In this document: positions 42,459 through 51,023 of the stretch, one piece after another
How the letters are laid out: every line of letters begins with the position of its first letter
Position numbering within the stretch: position 1 is the stretch's first letter
Source of the DNA: Paracoccaceae bacterium
GTDB taxonomy: Bacteria; Pseudomonadota; Alphaproteobacteria; Rhodobacterales; Rhodobacteraceae
NCBI GenBank assembly: GCA_028284605.1
Contig: JANQRL010000036.1
Location: 1 to 58,763 of the forward strand
DNA length: 58,763 nt
Direction of reading: 5' to 3'
Translations under genes and position numbers: made by a program
Notes under the pieces: model-generated
What the model saw: only the letters and a program-made list of their open reading frames with translations
What the model was told of the DNA's origin: nothing
Databases searched by the model: none

Positions 42459-43346
42459 TCAAGGGCCAAGCACCGGCGCCGGAACCACCCACCAGCCCAT
42501 CTCCGCCACCTGGATCGCCCGTGCCGCGCGGCGGGCGTGGTCCATGTTCTTCACCAGCCCCACGCAGGTGGCGCCGGAACCTGACATCGTGGTGAAGCGC
42601 ACCAGCGGCTGCCGGTTGAGCCGGTCGAGGGCCACGCCGATCTCCGGCGCGATCTCCGTCGCCGGGTCTGTCAGGTCGTTGCGCTGGCGGGCGAGCCAGG
42701 TGACGAAGCCCTCGAAATCGAGCCCGTTCGGGAGCGGATCCATCGGTGGGTTGGATTTGGATTGGAGACCGGCAAAGACCTGCCCGGTCGGCACCGGGAC
42801 CTTCGGGTTCACCAGCACCAAGGCGCAATCGGGCAGCGGCGGGGCGTAGCTCAGCCGTTCGCCGATCCCGGCCATCCGCATCGGACGGGGCTGCGCCATG
42901 CAGACCGGCACATCGGCGCCGAGCGCGAGGCCCAGCGGATCGGTGATCAGCGGCTCCGGCACATCCCAGAGCCCGGCCAGGAGCCGCAGCGCGGCCGCCG
43001 CGTCCGACGACCCGCTGCCGAGCCCCGCCGCATGGGGCAGGCCCTTCTCCAGCGTCAGCGCCGCGCCCAGCCGGACCTCGTGTTTGAGCCGCAGCGCCTC
43101 TGCCGCGCGCAGGACGAGATTGTCGCCGGTGGCCGGCACGCCGTCGGAGAACGGCCCGCTGACCGACAGGCTCATCTCCGCCGCCGCCCGCGCGGTGAGC
43201 TGATCGCCGACCCCGGCGAAGACGACGAGCGAATCGAGCTCGTGATAGCCCCCCGCCCGCTCTCCGGTCACGTGGAGCGTCAGATTGACCTTGGCAGGGG
43301 CGAGTTGGCGGAGCGGCTGGCCGGCGCGCAGGGCCTCAGCGGACAT
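42459..43346 (-). CDS. ispE: 4-diphosphocytidyl-2-C-methyl-D-erythritol kinase
   Basis: GHMP kinase of 295 residues in the MEP isoprenoid pathway. P-A-K-V-N-L with Lys19 and the glycine-rich ATP loop G-L-G-S-G-S-S-D-A at 108-116 are diagnostic, as is R-N-D-L near the C-terminal third and S-G-S-G-A-T-C. Start 43346 is the Met preceding A-P-A-K-V-N-L and overlaps the TPR gene by 11 bases, so it is cotranscribed with it. Isoprenoid precursors feed ubiquinone, carotenoids and bacteriochlorophyll. Confidence 0.95.
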   Translation of the reverse strand: MSAEALRAGQPLRQLAPAKVNLTLHVTGERAGGYHELDSLVVFAGVGDQLTARAAAEMSLSVSGPFSDGVPATGDNLVLRAAEALRLKHEVRLGAALTLEKGLPHAAGLGSGSSDAAAALRLLAGLWDVPEPLITDPLGLALGADVPVCMAQPRPMRMAGIGERLSYAPPLPDCALVLVNPKVPVPTGQVFAGLQSKSNPPMDPLPNGLDFEGFVTWLARQRNDLTDPATEIAPEIGVALDRLNRQPLVRFTTMSGSGATCVGLVKNMDHARRAARAIQVAEMGWWVVPAPVLGP

Positions 43347-45036
43347 CCTGGGCCAGTCGGATCGGCGCGTGGCCCTCTTCGAGCAGGACCTGATCGAGCC
43401 CCACGGCGAGCTTGCGGCGGATCCGGTCCGCCGCCTCGGGCTTCGGCGCGAAGGAGAGTGCCCGGTGCCACTGGAACCGCGCCTCCATCTCCCGGCCCAC
43501 GGCCCAGAGCGCGTCACCCAGATGGTCGTTGATCACCGGATGGGTCGGCTCCAGCTCCGCGGCGCGTTCGAGATGGGCCACGGCCTCGTCGAAATTGCCG
43601 AGCTTGAAATGCACCCAGCCGAGTGAATCGACGATAGCGCCGTTCTCGGGCCGGGCATCCACCGCGCGGGTGATCATGTCGAGCGCCTCGTCGAGGTTCT
43701 CGCGCCGCTCGACCAGCGAATAGCCGAGATAGTTGAGGACCTGCGGCTGTTCGGGGTTGAGCGCGAGAGCGGCGCGGAAATCGGCCTCCGCCGCTGGCCA
43801 GTCGTCCTGCTTGTGATGGGTGATGCCGCGGACGTAGTGGGCGTACCAGCGCAGCCGGTCGACCGGTCCATAGAGGTCCAGCGCCCGGGAATAGGCGGAT
43901 GCGGCGGCCTGATAATTCTCCGCCTCGCGGTAGATATTGCCGAGGTTGAGCTGGATCATGCCCTGATCCGGATAAGTCCGGGCCAGGGCGTTCAGGACTT
44001 CGATGGCCGCATCGGCACGGCCGGATTTGCGCAGGGCCTCGGCGCGCCCCTGTTCGGCGGCGTGAAAGACCGGATCGTCGGCGGGAATGTCGCGATAGGC
44101 GGCCTCGGCGAGGTCGTAACGGCCCAGCCGGTCGAGGAGATTGGCGGTCAGGAGCTTTGCCTCGCCATGGGTCGGATCGGCCAGCGCGGCGGCGCGGGCG
44201 AAGAACAGCGTATAGGCGTCGACGGTCTCTCCATCGACGGCACCGGCGACGGAGAAGAGCGTCTCGGCGATGCCGGCGCAGGCCGTGCGGGCGATGTCGT
44301 AGGGCAAGGTTTCGCCGGCGGCGAGCCGGGCGCGCAGGCCGGCCATCCAGGGGCCGAGATCGGGGCCGAAACCGGCATCGAGTTGCCGGATCGCGGCGTC
44401 GTTGCGACCGAGCTGGCTCAGCACCTGCACCTGGGCGATCAGCGCCCGGCGGCTGCGCTGCATCCCCTGCTGCGGCGGCAGGGAGAGGATCGCCTCGGCG
44501 CCCTCGAAATCGCCCACCGCGGCGAGGGCCAGGGCCTTGTGGTAGAGCCCGAAGCCGCGCATGCCCGGCGTTTCCACCACTTCGTCGAAGCTTTCGAGCG
44601 CCCGGGTCATCTGGCCAAGGCCGACATAGGCCCAGCCCTGCGCGAGCCCGTCCACGAGGGGGCCGATCATCCGGCCCTGCTCGAGCGCCGAAAAGATGCC
44701 GGTCCAATCCCCGTCCCGGCAATCGCCGACGAGATCGGTCAGATGGGCCATCTGGCTGTCGACACCGAGTTCGATCAGCCGGCCGGCAAAGAGCCGCGCC
44801 GCGGGCAGGTCGCCGGTGCTGAGTTCCGCCTCAAGCGCATTCAGCAGGAGCGCCGGATTGCCGGGATCGGCCTGAAGCGCGCTGGCGAAGGCCCGGGCGG
44901 CTTCCTCGAAGTCATGGGCGAGAGCGGCCTGCCGCGCGGCGAGATAGGCGCCGGCATTGCCGTCCGCCTTGGCCGGACCGGTCGCCGCCGCCAACGTGAT
45001 CGCCGCCGCACAAAGGGTGCTGCCCAACTGTCCCAT
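43336..45036 (-). CDS. Secreted tetratricopeptide-repeat protein
   Basis: The 566-residue product has a signal peptide (about 1-24) and then many TPR helices throughout. Clear units lie in the C-terminal half, e.g. N-L-G-N-I-Y-R-E-A-E-N-Y-Q-A-A, L-N-Y-L-G-Y-S-L-V-E-R and D-S-L-G-W-V-H-F-K-L-G-N-F-D. The G-Y-S-L-V-E-R and S-L-G-W elements are shared with a group of bacterial outer-envelope TPR proteins. Probably periplasmic, a scaffold for other proteins. Start 45036 follows GGGAGAGA. Located between etfD and ispE. Confidence 0.88.
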   Translation of the reverse strand: MGQLGSTLCAAAITLAAATGPAKADGNAGAYLAARQAALAHDFEEAARAFASALQADPGNPALLLNALEAELSTGDLPAARLFAGRLIELGVDSQMAHLTDLVGDCRDGDWTGIFSALEQGRMIGPLVDGLAQGWAYVGLGQMTRALESFDEVVETPGMRGFGLYHKALALAAVGDFEGAEAILSLPPQQGMQRSRRALIAQVQVLSQLGRNDAAIRQLDAGFGPDLGPWMAGLRARLAAGETLPYDIARTACAGIAETLFSVAGAVDGETVDAYTLFFARAAALADPTHGEAKLLTANLLDRLGRYDLAEAAYRDIPADDPVFHAAEQGRAEALRKSGRADAAIEVLNALARTYPDQGMIQLNLGNIYREAENYQAAASAYSRALDLYGPVDRLRWYAHYVRGITHHKQDDWPAAEADFRAALALNPEQPQVLNYLGYSLVERRENLDEALDMITRAVDARPENGAIVDSLGWVHFKLGNFDEAVAHLERAAELEPTHPVINDHLGDALWAVGREMEARFQWHRALSFAPKPEAADRIRRKLAVGLDQVLLEEGHAPIRLAQDVR

Positions 45037-45128
45037 GCTCTCTCCCGCTCGTCCTGCCGGAGGCCAGCTTAGGCGAGCCATGCCGTTCGGGCAATCATCC
45101 GCCTCGCGATTGGCGGAACATCGCGGGA

Positions 45129-46781
45129 TCACATGTTCGGGTAGTTCGGTCCGTCGCCGCCCTGGGGCACCGTCCAGTGGATGTTCTGGGACGGGTCCTT
45201 GATGTCGCAGGTCTTGCAGTGGACGCAGTTCTGGAAGTTGATGACGAAGCGGGCGTCCTTGCCGTCCTCTTCCACCACTTCGTAGACGCCGGCCGGGCAA
45301 TAGCGCTGCGCCGGTTCGGCAAATTCGGGCAAGTTCACCGAGATCGGCACGTCGGCATCCTTGAGCGTCAGATGCGCGGGCTGGCTTTCCTCGTGGTTGG
45401 TCATCGAGAAGCTGACATTGGTCAGCCGGTCGAAGCTGAGCGTGCCGTCCGGCTTTGGATAGGCGATCGGCTTGTGTTTCTCGGCGCGTTCGGTGGCGTC
45501 GGCGTCGGACTTTGTGTGCTTCATCGTGCCGAACGGCGTCCAGCCGGTCAGGTTCGCCACCCACATGTCGATGCCGCCGAGCATCACGCCGCCGATGATG
45601 CCGAACTTCGACCAGAGCGGTTTGACGTTGCGCACCGGCTTGAGGTCCTTGGCGATCGGACCCTCGCGCAGATAGGTGTCATAGGCCGTCAGTTCGTCAC
45701 CGGTGCGGCCGTCCCTGATCGCCGCCGCCGCGGCCTCGGCCGCCTCGATACCGGACAGCATGGCGTTATGGTTGCCCTTGATCCGCGGCACGTTCACCAG
45801 GCCCACGCCGCAGCCGAGGATCGCGACGCCCGGCGCCACCGCCTTGGGCATCGACTGCCAGCCGCCCTCGGAGATCGCGCGGGCGCCATAGGCGATGCGC
45901 TTTCCGCCCTTCAAGAGCTCCGCCACCATCGGGTGATGTTTGAAGCGCTGGAACTCCATATAGGGGTAGAGATGCGGGTTCTTGTAGTTTAGGTGAACCA
46001 CGAAGCCCACATAAACCTGATTGTTCTCAAGGTGATAGATGAAGGAGCCGCCCCCCGCCTCGGAGCCGAGCGGCCAGCCCATCGTGTGGGTGACGGTGCC
46101 CTCGCGGTGCTTCTCGGGGTCGACCTCCCAGATTTCCTTCATGCCGAGGCCGAATTTCTGCGGGCAGCTGTCCTTTTGCAGGTCGAACCTGGCGAGCACC
46201 TCTTTGGTCAGCGAGCCGCGCACACCCTCGGCCAGCATCACGTATTTGCCGTGCAGCTCCATGCCGGGTTCATAGGCGGGACCCGGGGTGCCATCGGCCT
46301 CCTTGCCGAACTCGCCGGCGACGACGCCTTTGACGCCGCCCTCCTCGCCATAGACGACCTCGGAGCACGACATGCCGGGGAAGATCTCGACACCCAGCGC
46401 CTCGGCCTGTTCGGCCATCCAGCGGCAGACATTGCCCATCGAGACAATGTAATTGCCGTGATTGTTCATCAGCGGCGGCATCATCCAGTTCGGGATGCGC
46501 ATCTGGCCGCCTTCGCCGATCAGGTAGAAGTTGTCCTTGCGGACCGGCACGGTGATCGGCGCGCCCTTGTCCTTCCAGTCCGGGATGAGCTGGTCGAGGC
46601 CGGTGGGATCGAGCACCGCACCAGAGAGGATATGGGCGCCCACTTCGGAGCCCTTTTCCAGCACCACGACCTGAAGCTCGGGATCGATCTGTTTCAGGCG
46701 GATCGCCGCCGACAGCCCCGCCGGCCCCGCGCCGACGATCACGACGTCGTATTCCATGGCTTCGCGTTCGATCTCGGACAT
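45129..46781 (-). CDS. etfD: Electron transfer flavoprotein-ubiquinone oxidoreductase
   Basis: ETF-QO of 550 residues, a membrane-bound FAD/4Fe-4S enzyme passing electrons from ETF to ubiquinone. The FAD motif G-A-G-P-A-G is at 18-23. Four Cys of the iron-sulfur cluster: C495 (Y-C-P-A-G-V-Y) and C519, C522, C525 (N-C-V-H-C-K-T-C-D). The H-L-N-Y-K-N-P-H-L quinone-site region is normal. Upstream, 46815-46830 is a hairpin (gaccgc/gcggtc), maybe a leader element. ETF genes are outside the window. Confidence 0.97.
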   Translation of the reverse strand: MSEIEREAMEYDVVIVGAGPAGLSAAIRLKQIDPELQVVVLEKGSEVGAHILSGAVLDPTGLDQLIPDWKDKGAPITVPVRKDNFYLIGEGGQMRIPNWMMPPLMNNHGNYIVSMGNVCRWMAEQAEALGVEIFPGMSCSEVVYGEEGGVKGVVAGEFGKEADGTPGPAYEPGMELHGKYVMLAEGVRGSLTKEVLARFDLQKDSCPQKFGLGMKEIWEVDPEKHREGTVTHTMGWPLGSEAGGGSFIYHLENNQVYVGFVVHLNYKNPHLYPYMEFQRFKHHPMVAELLKGGKRIAYGARAISEGGWQSMPKAVAPGVAILGCGVGLVNVPRIKGNHNAMLSGIEAAEAAAAAIRDGRTGDELTAYDTYLREGPIAKDLKPVRNVKPLWSKFGIIGGVMLGGIDMWVANLTGWTPFGTMKHTKSDADATERAEKHKPIAYPKPDGTLSFDRLTNVSFSMTNHEESQPAHLTLKDADVPISVNLPEFAEPAQRYCPAGVYEVVEEDGKDARFVINFQNCVHCKTCDIKDPSQNIHWTVPQGGDGPNYPNM

Positions 46782-46993
46782 CGCACATCCCCTGCAAAGA
46801 GACGCCCCCGGGGTGACCGCATACGCGGTCCGGAGGCGCCCGCACAGACCTAGCGGAGGGTGACGCGCGGGGCAATTGCGACATCGCGTTACGGTGCCGG
46901 CGCTGGCGGCGCGGCCCTTGACTTTCCGGTGCCCGGGCGCGTTATGAACGGCTGATCCGCGCCCGCTTCCCTCGTCAGAAAGACCTGTGGCCC

Positions 46994-47464
46994 ATGGACA
47001 AGATACCTCTGACCCGTGCCGGGTTCGACAAGCTCGAGGCCGAGCTGAAGACGCTCAAGAGCGTCGAACGTCCGGCGATCATCAAGGCGATCGCCGAGGC
47101 GCGCGAGCATGGCGATCTGAGCGAGAACGCCGAGTATCATTCCGCGAAGGAGAAGCAGTCCTTCATCGAAGGCCGGATCAAGGAGCTGGAAGGTGTCATC
47201 GGGCGGGCCGATGTGATCGACCCGGCCAAGCTCTCCGGTCCGGTGAAGTTCGGAGCCACGGTCAAGCTCGTCGACGAGGATACCGACGAGGAGAAAACCT
47301 ACCAGATCGTCGGCGAGTATGAGGCCGATATCGAGGCCGGCAAGCTGAACCTCGCCTCACCGATTGCCCGCGCGCTGATCGGCAAGGAGGAGGGCGATGC
47401 GATCGAGGTCCGCACGCCGGGCGGCGAGAAGTTCTACGAAATCCTCGATGTCTCCTACCGATGA
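46994..47464 (+). CDS. greA: Transcription elongation factor GreA
   Basis: GreA of 156 residues. The N-terminal coiled coil ends in the acidic tip ([12 protein letters not shown]) that enters the RNA polymerase secondary channel and stimulates transcript cleavage. The C-terminal FKBP-like domain has I-V-G-E-Y-E-A-D and [10 protein letters not shown]. Ribosome-binding site weak (GAAAGA). The next gene begins 19 bases after its stop. Confidence 0.97.
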   Translation: MDKIPLTRAGFDKLEAELKTLKSVERPAIIKAIAEAREHGDLSENAEYHSAKEKQSFIEGRIKELEGVIGRADVIDPAKLSGPVKFGATVKLVDEDTDEEKTYQIVGEYEADIEAGKLNLASPIARALIGKEEGDAIEVRTPGGEKFYEILDVSYR

Positions 47465-47483
47465 GCCGCGCGGAGAGGGCGGT

Positions 47484-48503
47484 GTGAGCGACCTGCCGCA
47501 GCCGAAGATCCGCAATACCGATCTTGACCGCGCCCTGCCGCCGGCCCCGGGCCCGGGCGCGGCGGAGATCATCGCGCTGGTCCTGAGCCTCGTCTGGATC
47601 GCCGGGGCGGGGCTGTTCTTTCTCCTGGTCCCGGCGCCGGCGGAGGGCGGGCCGGGGGTCGATTCCCTGCGCTTCGTGATGACGCTGATGGCGATCTTCC
47701 TGCCGGTGGCGATGATCTGGGTCGCCGCCGCCGCGGCGCGGTCGAGCCGGATCATGCGCGAGGAGAGCCGGCGGTTACAAGCGGCCGTCGACGGGATGCG
47801 CCAGACCTATCTGGAGGACCGCAAGAGCGCGGCGGCGGTGAGCCCGCAAGCGGCGGCGAATGTGGAGCGAAAGCTGGCTGAGATCGCCAAGGCGGCGGCG
47901 AAGACCGAATCGGCGGTGGCGACCTTTGCGACGACGCGGACGCAGATGCCGGCGCCGGCCCGGGCGGCGGAGGGTCCGGGCGACGAGCAGCCGAGCCTGG
48001 CGCTCGGCACCCAGGCCGAGGATGCCGCACCGCCGCTGCCGACGCCGGACCTGATCCGGGCGCTGCATTTCCCGGACACCGAGGAAGACACCGCCGGTTT
48101 CGCCGCCCTGCGCCGGGCGTTGAAGGACCGGCAGGCGCGCCAGCTCGTGCAGGCGAGCCAGGATGTGCTGACGCTGCTCAGTCAGGACGGCATCTATATG
48201 GACGACCTGCGCCCCGACCGCGCACGGCCCGAGGTCTGGCGCCGCTTTGCCCATGGCGAGCGCGGCCGCGCCATTGCCGGGCTCGGCGGGGTACGGGACC
48301 GGTCTTCCCTGGCGCTCGCTGCCGGGCGGATGCGCGAGGACACGATCTTCCGAGATGCCGCGCACCATTTCCTGCGCCTCTTCGACAAGATGCTGGTGTC
48401 CTTCGAGACGACCGCGACCGACGAGGAGATCGCGGCCCTGGGCGAGACCCGGACCGCGCGGGCCTTCATGCTCTTGGGCCGAGTCACCGGGACCTTCGCC
48501 TGA
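47484..48503 (+). CDS. Membrane-anchored protein of unknown function
   Basis: The 339-residue product (GTG start with GGAGAGGG upstream; an ATG at 47448 inside greA is an alternative) has two membrane helices near residues 28-50 and 60-83. Then comes a basic coiled coil (R-R-L-Q-A-A-V-D-G-M-R-Q), an Ala/Pro-rich linker and a helical C-terminal domain with T-L-L-S-Q-D-G-I-Y-M-D-D-L near residue 230. Homologues seem common in Rhodobacterales after greA by my recollection. No catalytic motif recognised. It ends 335 bases before pucB. Confidence 0.75.
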   Translation: MSDLPQPKIRNTDLDRALPPAPGPGAAEIIALVLSLVWIAGAGLFFLLVPAPAEGGPGVDSLRFVMTLMAIFLPVAMIWVAAAAARSSRIMREESRRLQAAVDGMRQTYLEDRKSAAAVSPQAAANVERKLAEIAKAAAKTESAVATFATTRTQMPAPARAAEGPGDEQPSLALGTQAEDAAPPLPTPDLIRALHFPDTEEDTAGFAALRRALKDRQARQLVQASQDVLTLLSQDGIYMDDLRPDRARPEVWRRFAHGERGRAIAGLGGVRDRSSLALAAGRMREDTIFRDAAHHFLRLFDKMLVSFETTATDEEIAALGETRTARAFMLLGRVTGTFA

Positions 48504-48669
48504 CACCCGGCTTACATTGCAGTGTCGCCCTCTGGCAGGTGCGGATTTTCCGGGCCCGGCAATGCGCGGCTCTGTGCCGGAGAATCTCGGTAGCACTCTG
48601 AATCGCAAGGAGATTATGGGAATCGTGCGGTTCGGTCCGGCGGCTGGCGCTAGGTGGAAACAGAGTTGA

Positions 48670-48713
48670 TGTCCAGATCAAGTTACACTTGAAACTGTCA
48701 GTTTTTTCTGACA
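48670..48713 (+). promoter_or_regulatory. Two PpsR/CrtJ-type operator boxes of the puc promoter
   Basis: Two matches to TGT-N12-ACA lie 8 bases apart: tgtccagatcaagttaca (48670-48687) and tgtcagttttttctgaca (48696-48713), the second with a full palindrome. Paired boxes of this type bind the redox/light repressor PpsR (CrtJ) upstream of puc and bch genes in Rhodobacter relatives. They lie 126 bases or more before pucB. The same DNA contains ttgat-N6-atcaa, which is not the FNR spacing. A possible 17-codon ORF with AAGGAG ends at 48669. Confidence 0.85.
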
Positions 48714-48741
48714 GTGTGACAAATGGTAGCTCTGAATCAGG

Positions 48742-48816
48742 CCGCGTTCTTCGCGGTTGGGGATGCCGATTGCCGGCACGAAGGCATGCGTGATGTGCTT
48801 CGAGCCAATTCTCGAA
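48742..48816 (+). promoter_or_regulatory. puc leader hairpins
   Basis: Two short hairpins lie in the probable puc mRNA leader: ccgcg/cgcgg (48742-48756) and ttcgag/ctcgaa with a ccaatt loop (48799-48816), the latter 22 bases before the pucB start and just before its GGGGGAG ribosome-binding site. Such structures are candidates for mRNA protection or control of pucB translation. Confidence 0.45.
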
Positions 48817-48838
48817 ACCCAAGTAGGGGGAGACACAC

Positions 48839-48994
48839 ATGTCTGACGATCCCGACAAGGTCTGGCCCACCGGCCTGACCGAGAAAGAAGCCGAAGAGGT
48901 ACATAGCTACCTCATCGACGGCACGCGGGTGTTCGGGTTGATCGCACTGATCGCCCATGCGCTCGTCGCCGTTTCGACCCCGTGGCTCGGATAG
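48839..48994 (+). CDS. pucB: Light-harvesting 2 beta subunit
   Basis: LH2 beta apoprotein of 51 residues. The single helix contains His40 (A-L-I-A-H-A-L), the ligand of the ring bacteriochlorophylls, and the upstream E-E-V-H22-S-Y-L-I-D-G-T-R30 matches the residues near the B800 pigment (His12 and Arg20 in Rhodoblastus acidophilus, from memory), so a B800 site should be kept. The C-terminus ends P-W-L-G instead of the common P-W-L-H. The ribosome-binding site GGGGGAG precedes it, and PpsR boxes lie upstream. Confidence 0.96.
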   Translation: MSDDPDKVWPTGLTEKEAEEVHSYLIDGTRVFGLIALIAHALVAVSTPWLG

Positions 48995-49008
48995 GAAAGG
49001 TCTAAGAG

Positions 49009-49380
49009 ATGAACAACTCCAAGATCTGGCTTGTCGTGAAGCCGACCGTCGGTGTCCCGCTGTTCCTGTCAGCGGTCGCCGTGGGGTCTTTCGCGGTGCA
49101 TGTCGCCGTGCTGAGCAACACCACGTGGGTGGCGGATTTCCTTTCGGGCCAGGAGCTCGGCAGCGGCATGGCCGCGATGGAAACGGATGCCACGGTTCTG
49201 CCGGCAAGTGCCGATGGGGCAACCGCGCCTATGGTGTTCGACGCCGCCGCGCTTGAGGACGGGGCCACCACGCTGGTGATCCTGCCCGACGGCCGTACCG
49301 CACGTCTGGTGGTCGATGAGGGGCTGAGCCTCGCATCGGCGGAGACCGTGGAGCCGCCCGCGTTGGTGCAAACCGACTAG
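49009..49380 (+). CDS. pucA: Light-harvesting 2 alpha subunit with long C-terminal extension
   Basis: LH2 alpha of 123 residues, where 50-60 is usual. Residues 1-47 are typical: [13 protein letters not shown], His31 as bacteriochlorophyll ligand, and T-T-W40. Residues 44-45 are Phe-Leu, not the Tyr-Trp or Tyr-Tyr of B850 complexes. From about residue 52 a periplasmic extension follows, Ala/Asp/Glu-rich, with a short beta-like segment ([17 protein letters not shown]). It is 14 bases after pucB, with GGAAAGG before it. Confidence 0.95.
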   Translation: MNNSKIWLVVKPTVGVPLFLSAVAVGSFAVHVAVLSNTTWVADFLSGQELGSGMAAMETDATVLPASADGATAPMVFDAAALEDGATTLVILPDGRTARLVVDEGLSLASAETVEPPALVQTD

Positions 49381-49443
49381 GGCCGTTCCGAACGACCTGC
49401 GCTAAGGATCGGGCGGGCGGTGTCAGGCGCCTGTCCGGTTCCG

Positions 49444-49481
49444 GCTCACGTCCCTTCGGGCTCCATTGAGGGGGCGTGAGC
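49444..49481 (+). terminator. Stem-loop between pucA and pucC
   Basis: Arms gctcacgtccc (49444-49454) and ggggcgtgagc (49471-49481) pair over 11 positions with one G-T wobble, with a 16-base loop. It is not followed by a T-run. In other puc and puf operons such a hairpin protects the BA messenger and makes it more abundant than downstream genes; this is the likely role here. Confidence 0.7.
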
Positions 49482-49539
49482 GACTGGCCGGGTCGATCAG
49501 ACGGAGCCGAAGACCAAGGATTCGCCCGGGAGGCCCGCC

Positions 49540-50988
49540 ATGGCCAGCCTGAAAGAGATCGCCCTGCGCCGGATCAGCCGGATCGGCCCGCGCTACCTTC
49601 CGTTCGCGGATGTGGCCAGCGCCGAGTTGCCGCTGAACCGCCTTTTGCGGCTGTCGCTCTTCCAGGTCACCGTCGGCATGGCGCTGGTGCTTCTGGTCGG
49701 CACGCTCAACCGGGTGATGATCGTGGAGCTTTCCGTGCCGGCGACGCTCGTCGGCGTGATGATCTCCCTCCCCCTGCTTTTCGCGCCGTTCCGGGCGCTG
49801 ATCGGGCACAAGTCCGACACCCACCGCTCCGCCCTCGGCTGGCGCCGGGTGCCCTACATTTGGAAGGGCACGATGCTGCAATTCGGCGGCTTCGCGATCA
49901 TGCCCTTCGCTTTGCTGGTGCTCTCCGGCTATGGCGAGGCGGTCGATGCGCCGCTCTGGATCGGCTATTCGAGCGCCGCGCTCGCCTTCCTGCTCGTCGG
50001 TGCCGGGGTGCATATGGTGCAGACCGTGGGCCTCGCGCTCGCCACCGATCTGGTCCCGGTGGAGGAGCAGCCCAAGGTCGTGGGGCTGATGTATGTGATG
50101 CTGCTTCTGGGCATGATCGCCTCGGCGATCATCTTCGGCGCTCTGCTGTCGAATTACACACCAGGCCGCCTGATCCAGGTCGTGCAGGGCGCCGCCGTGG
50201 TCACCGTGGCGCTGAACATCCTCGCACTCTGGAAGCAGGAGAGCCGCGACCGCGCCCGCGCCGCCGCGCTCACCCCGCAGCCGGAATTCCGCGAGGCCTG
50301 GGCGCTGTTCGTGCGCGGCAAGGGGGCCATGGGTCTGCTGATCGTGATCGGGCTCGGGACCATGGGGTTCGGCATGGCCGACGTTCTTCTGGAGCCCTAT
50401 GGCGGCCATGTCCTCGGCCTGTCGGTGGCGATGACGACGCGGCTGACGGCGGTGCTGGCGGCGGGCGGTCTGATCGGGTTCGCAGTGGCGTCGAAGGTGC
50501 TGCTCAATGGCGCCGATCCGCTGCGCGTGGCCTGGTGGGGCGCCCTGGCCGGGCTGCCGGCCTTTGGGCTCATCGTCCTTTCCGCGCCGCTTCAGATGCC
50601 CGAGACCTTCGTCCTCGGCACCCTGATCGCCGGCTTCGGCGCCGGGCTTTTCGGCCACGGCACCCTCACCGCCACGATGCGTTCGGCGCCCCGCGAACAG
50701 GTCGGGCTGGCGCTCGGCGCCTGGGGCGCGGTGCAGGCCACCGCCGCCGGCATCGCCGTTGCGCTGGGCGGCATCATCCGCGACCTGATCACGACGCTTC
50801 CGGGGGCCGAGAGCTTCCGCCCCGAAGCGCCCTATACGCCTGTTTTCGTTATTGAGTTCGTTCTGCTCGCGTTTGCGCTGCTTGCGATCCTTGTCTTGCG
50901 CCGAACCCAGACTCGCACATCACCGCCCGAGACCTATCGTCAACGGCAAGACCGACCGAACCAACCCGCCGCACCGAGCGCGCTTTAG
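49540..50988 (+). CDS. pucC: PucC-type BCD family chlorophyll transporter (MFS)
   Basis: Protein of 482 residues with about twelve membrane helices, of the PucC/LhaA/BCD subgroup of the major facilitator superfamily needed for LH2 assembly. Recognised stretches: N-R-V-M-I-V-E-L, P-F-R-A-L-I-G-H-K-S-D-T-H-R-S-A-L-G-W-R, P-Y-I-W-K-G-T and L-E-P-Y-G-G. It probably handles bacteriochlorophyll or the LH2 polypeptides at the membrane. The C-terminal tail is polar with many Arg/Gln. Last gene of the classical pucBAC set; the repeat-protein gene follows 35 bases on. Confidence 0.94.
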   Translation: MASLKEIALRRISRIGPRYLPFADVASAELPLNRLLRLSLFQVTVGMALVLLVGTLNRVMIVELSVPATLVGVMISLPLLFAPFRALIGHKSDTHRSALGWRRVPYIWKGTMLQFGGFAIMPFALLVLSGYGEAVDAPLWIGYSSAALAFLLVGAGVHMVQTVGLALATDLVPVEEQPKVVGLMYVMLLLGMIASAIIFGALLSNYTPGRLIQVVQGAAVVTVALNILALWKQESRDRARAAALTPQPEFREAWALFVRGKGAMGLLIVIGLGTMGFGMADVLLEPYGGHVLGLSVAMTTRLTAVLAAGGLIGFAVASKVLLNGADPLRVAWWGALAGLPAFGLIVLSAPLQMPETFVLGTLIAGFGAGLFGHGTLTATMRSAPREQVGLALGAWGAVQATAAGIAVALGGIIRDLITTLPGAESFRPEAPYTPVFVIEFVLLAFALLAILVLRRTQTRTSPPETYRQRQDRPNQPAAPSAL

Positions 50989-51023
50989 GCCACGGCACCG
51001 ACGGCACAACGGAGGGGACATCC

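Noticed and set aside
48669-48684. FNR/FnrL site upstream of pucB (ttgat...atcaa)
   Set aside because: The half-sites are separated by 6 bases instead of the required 4, and the region is better explained by a PpsR box.
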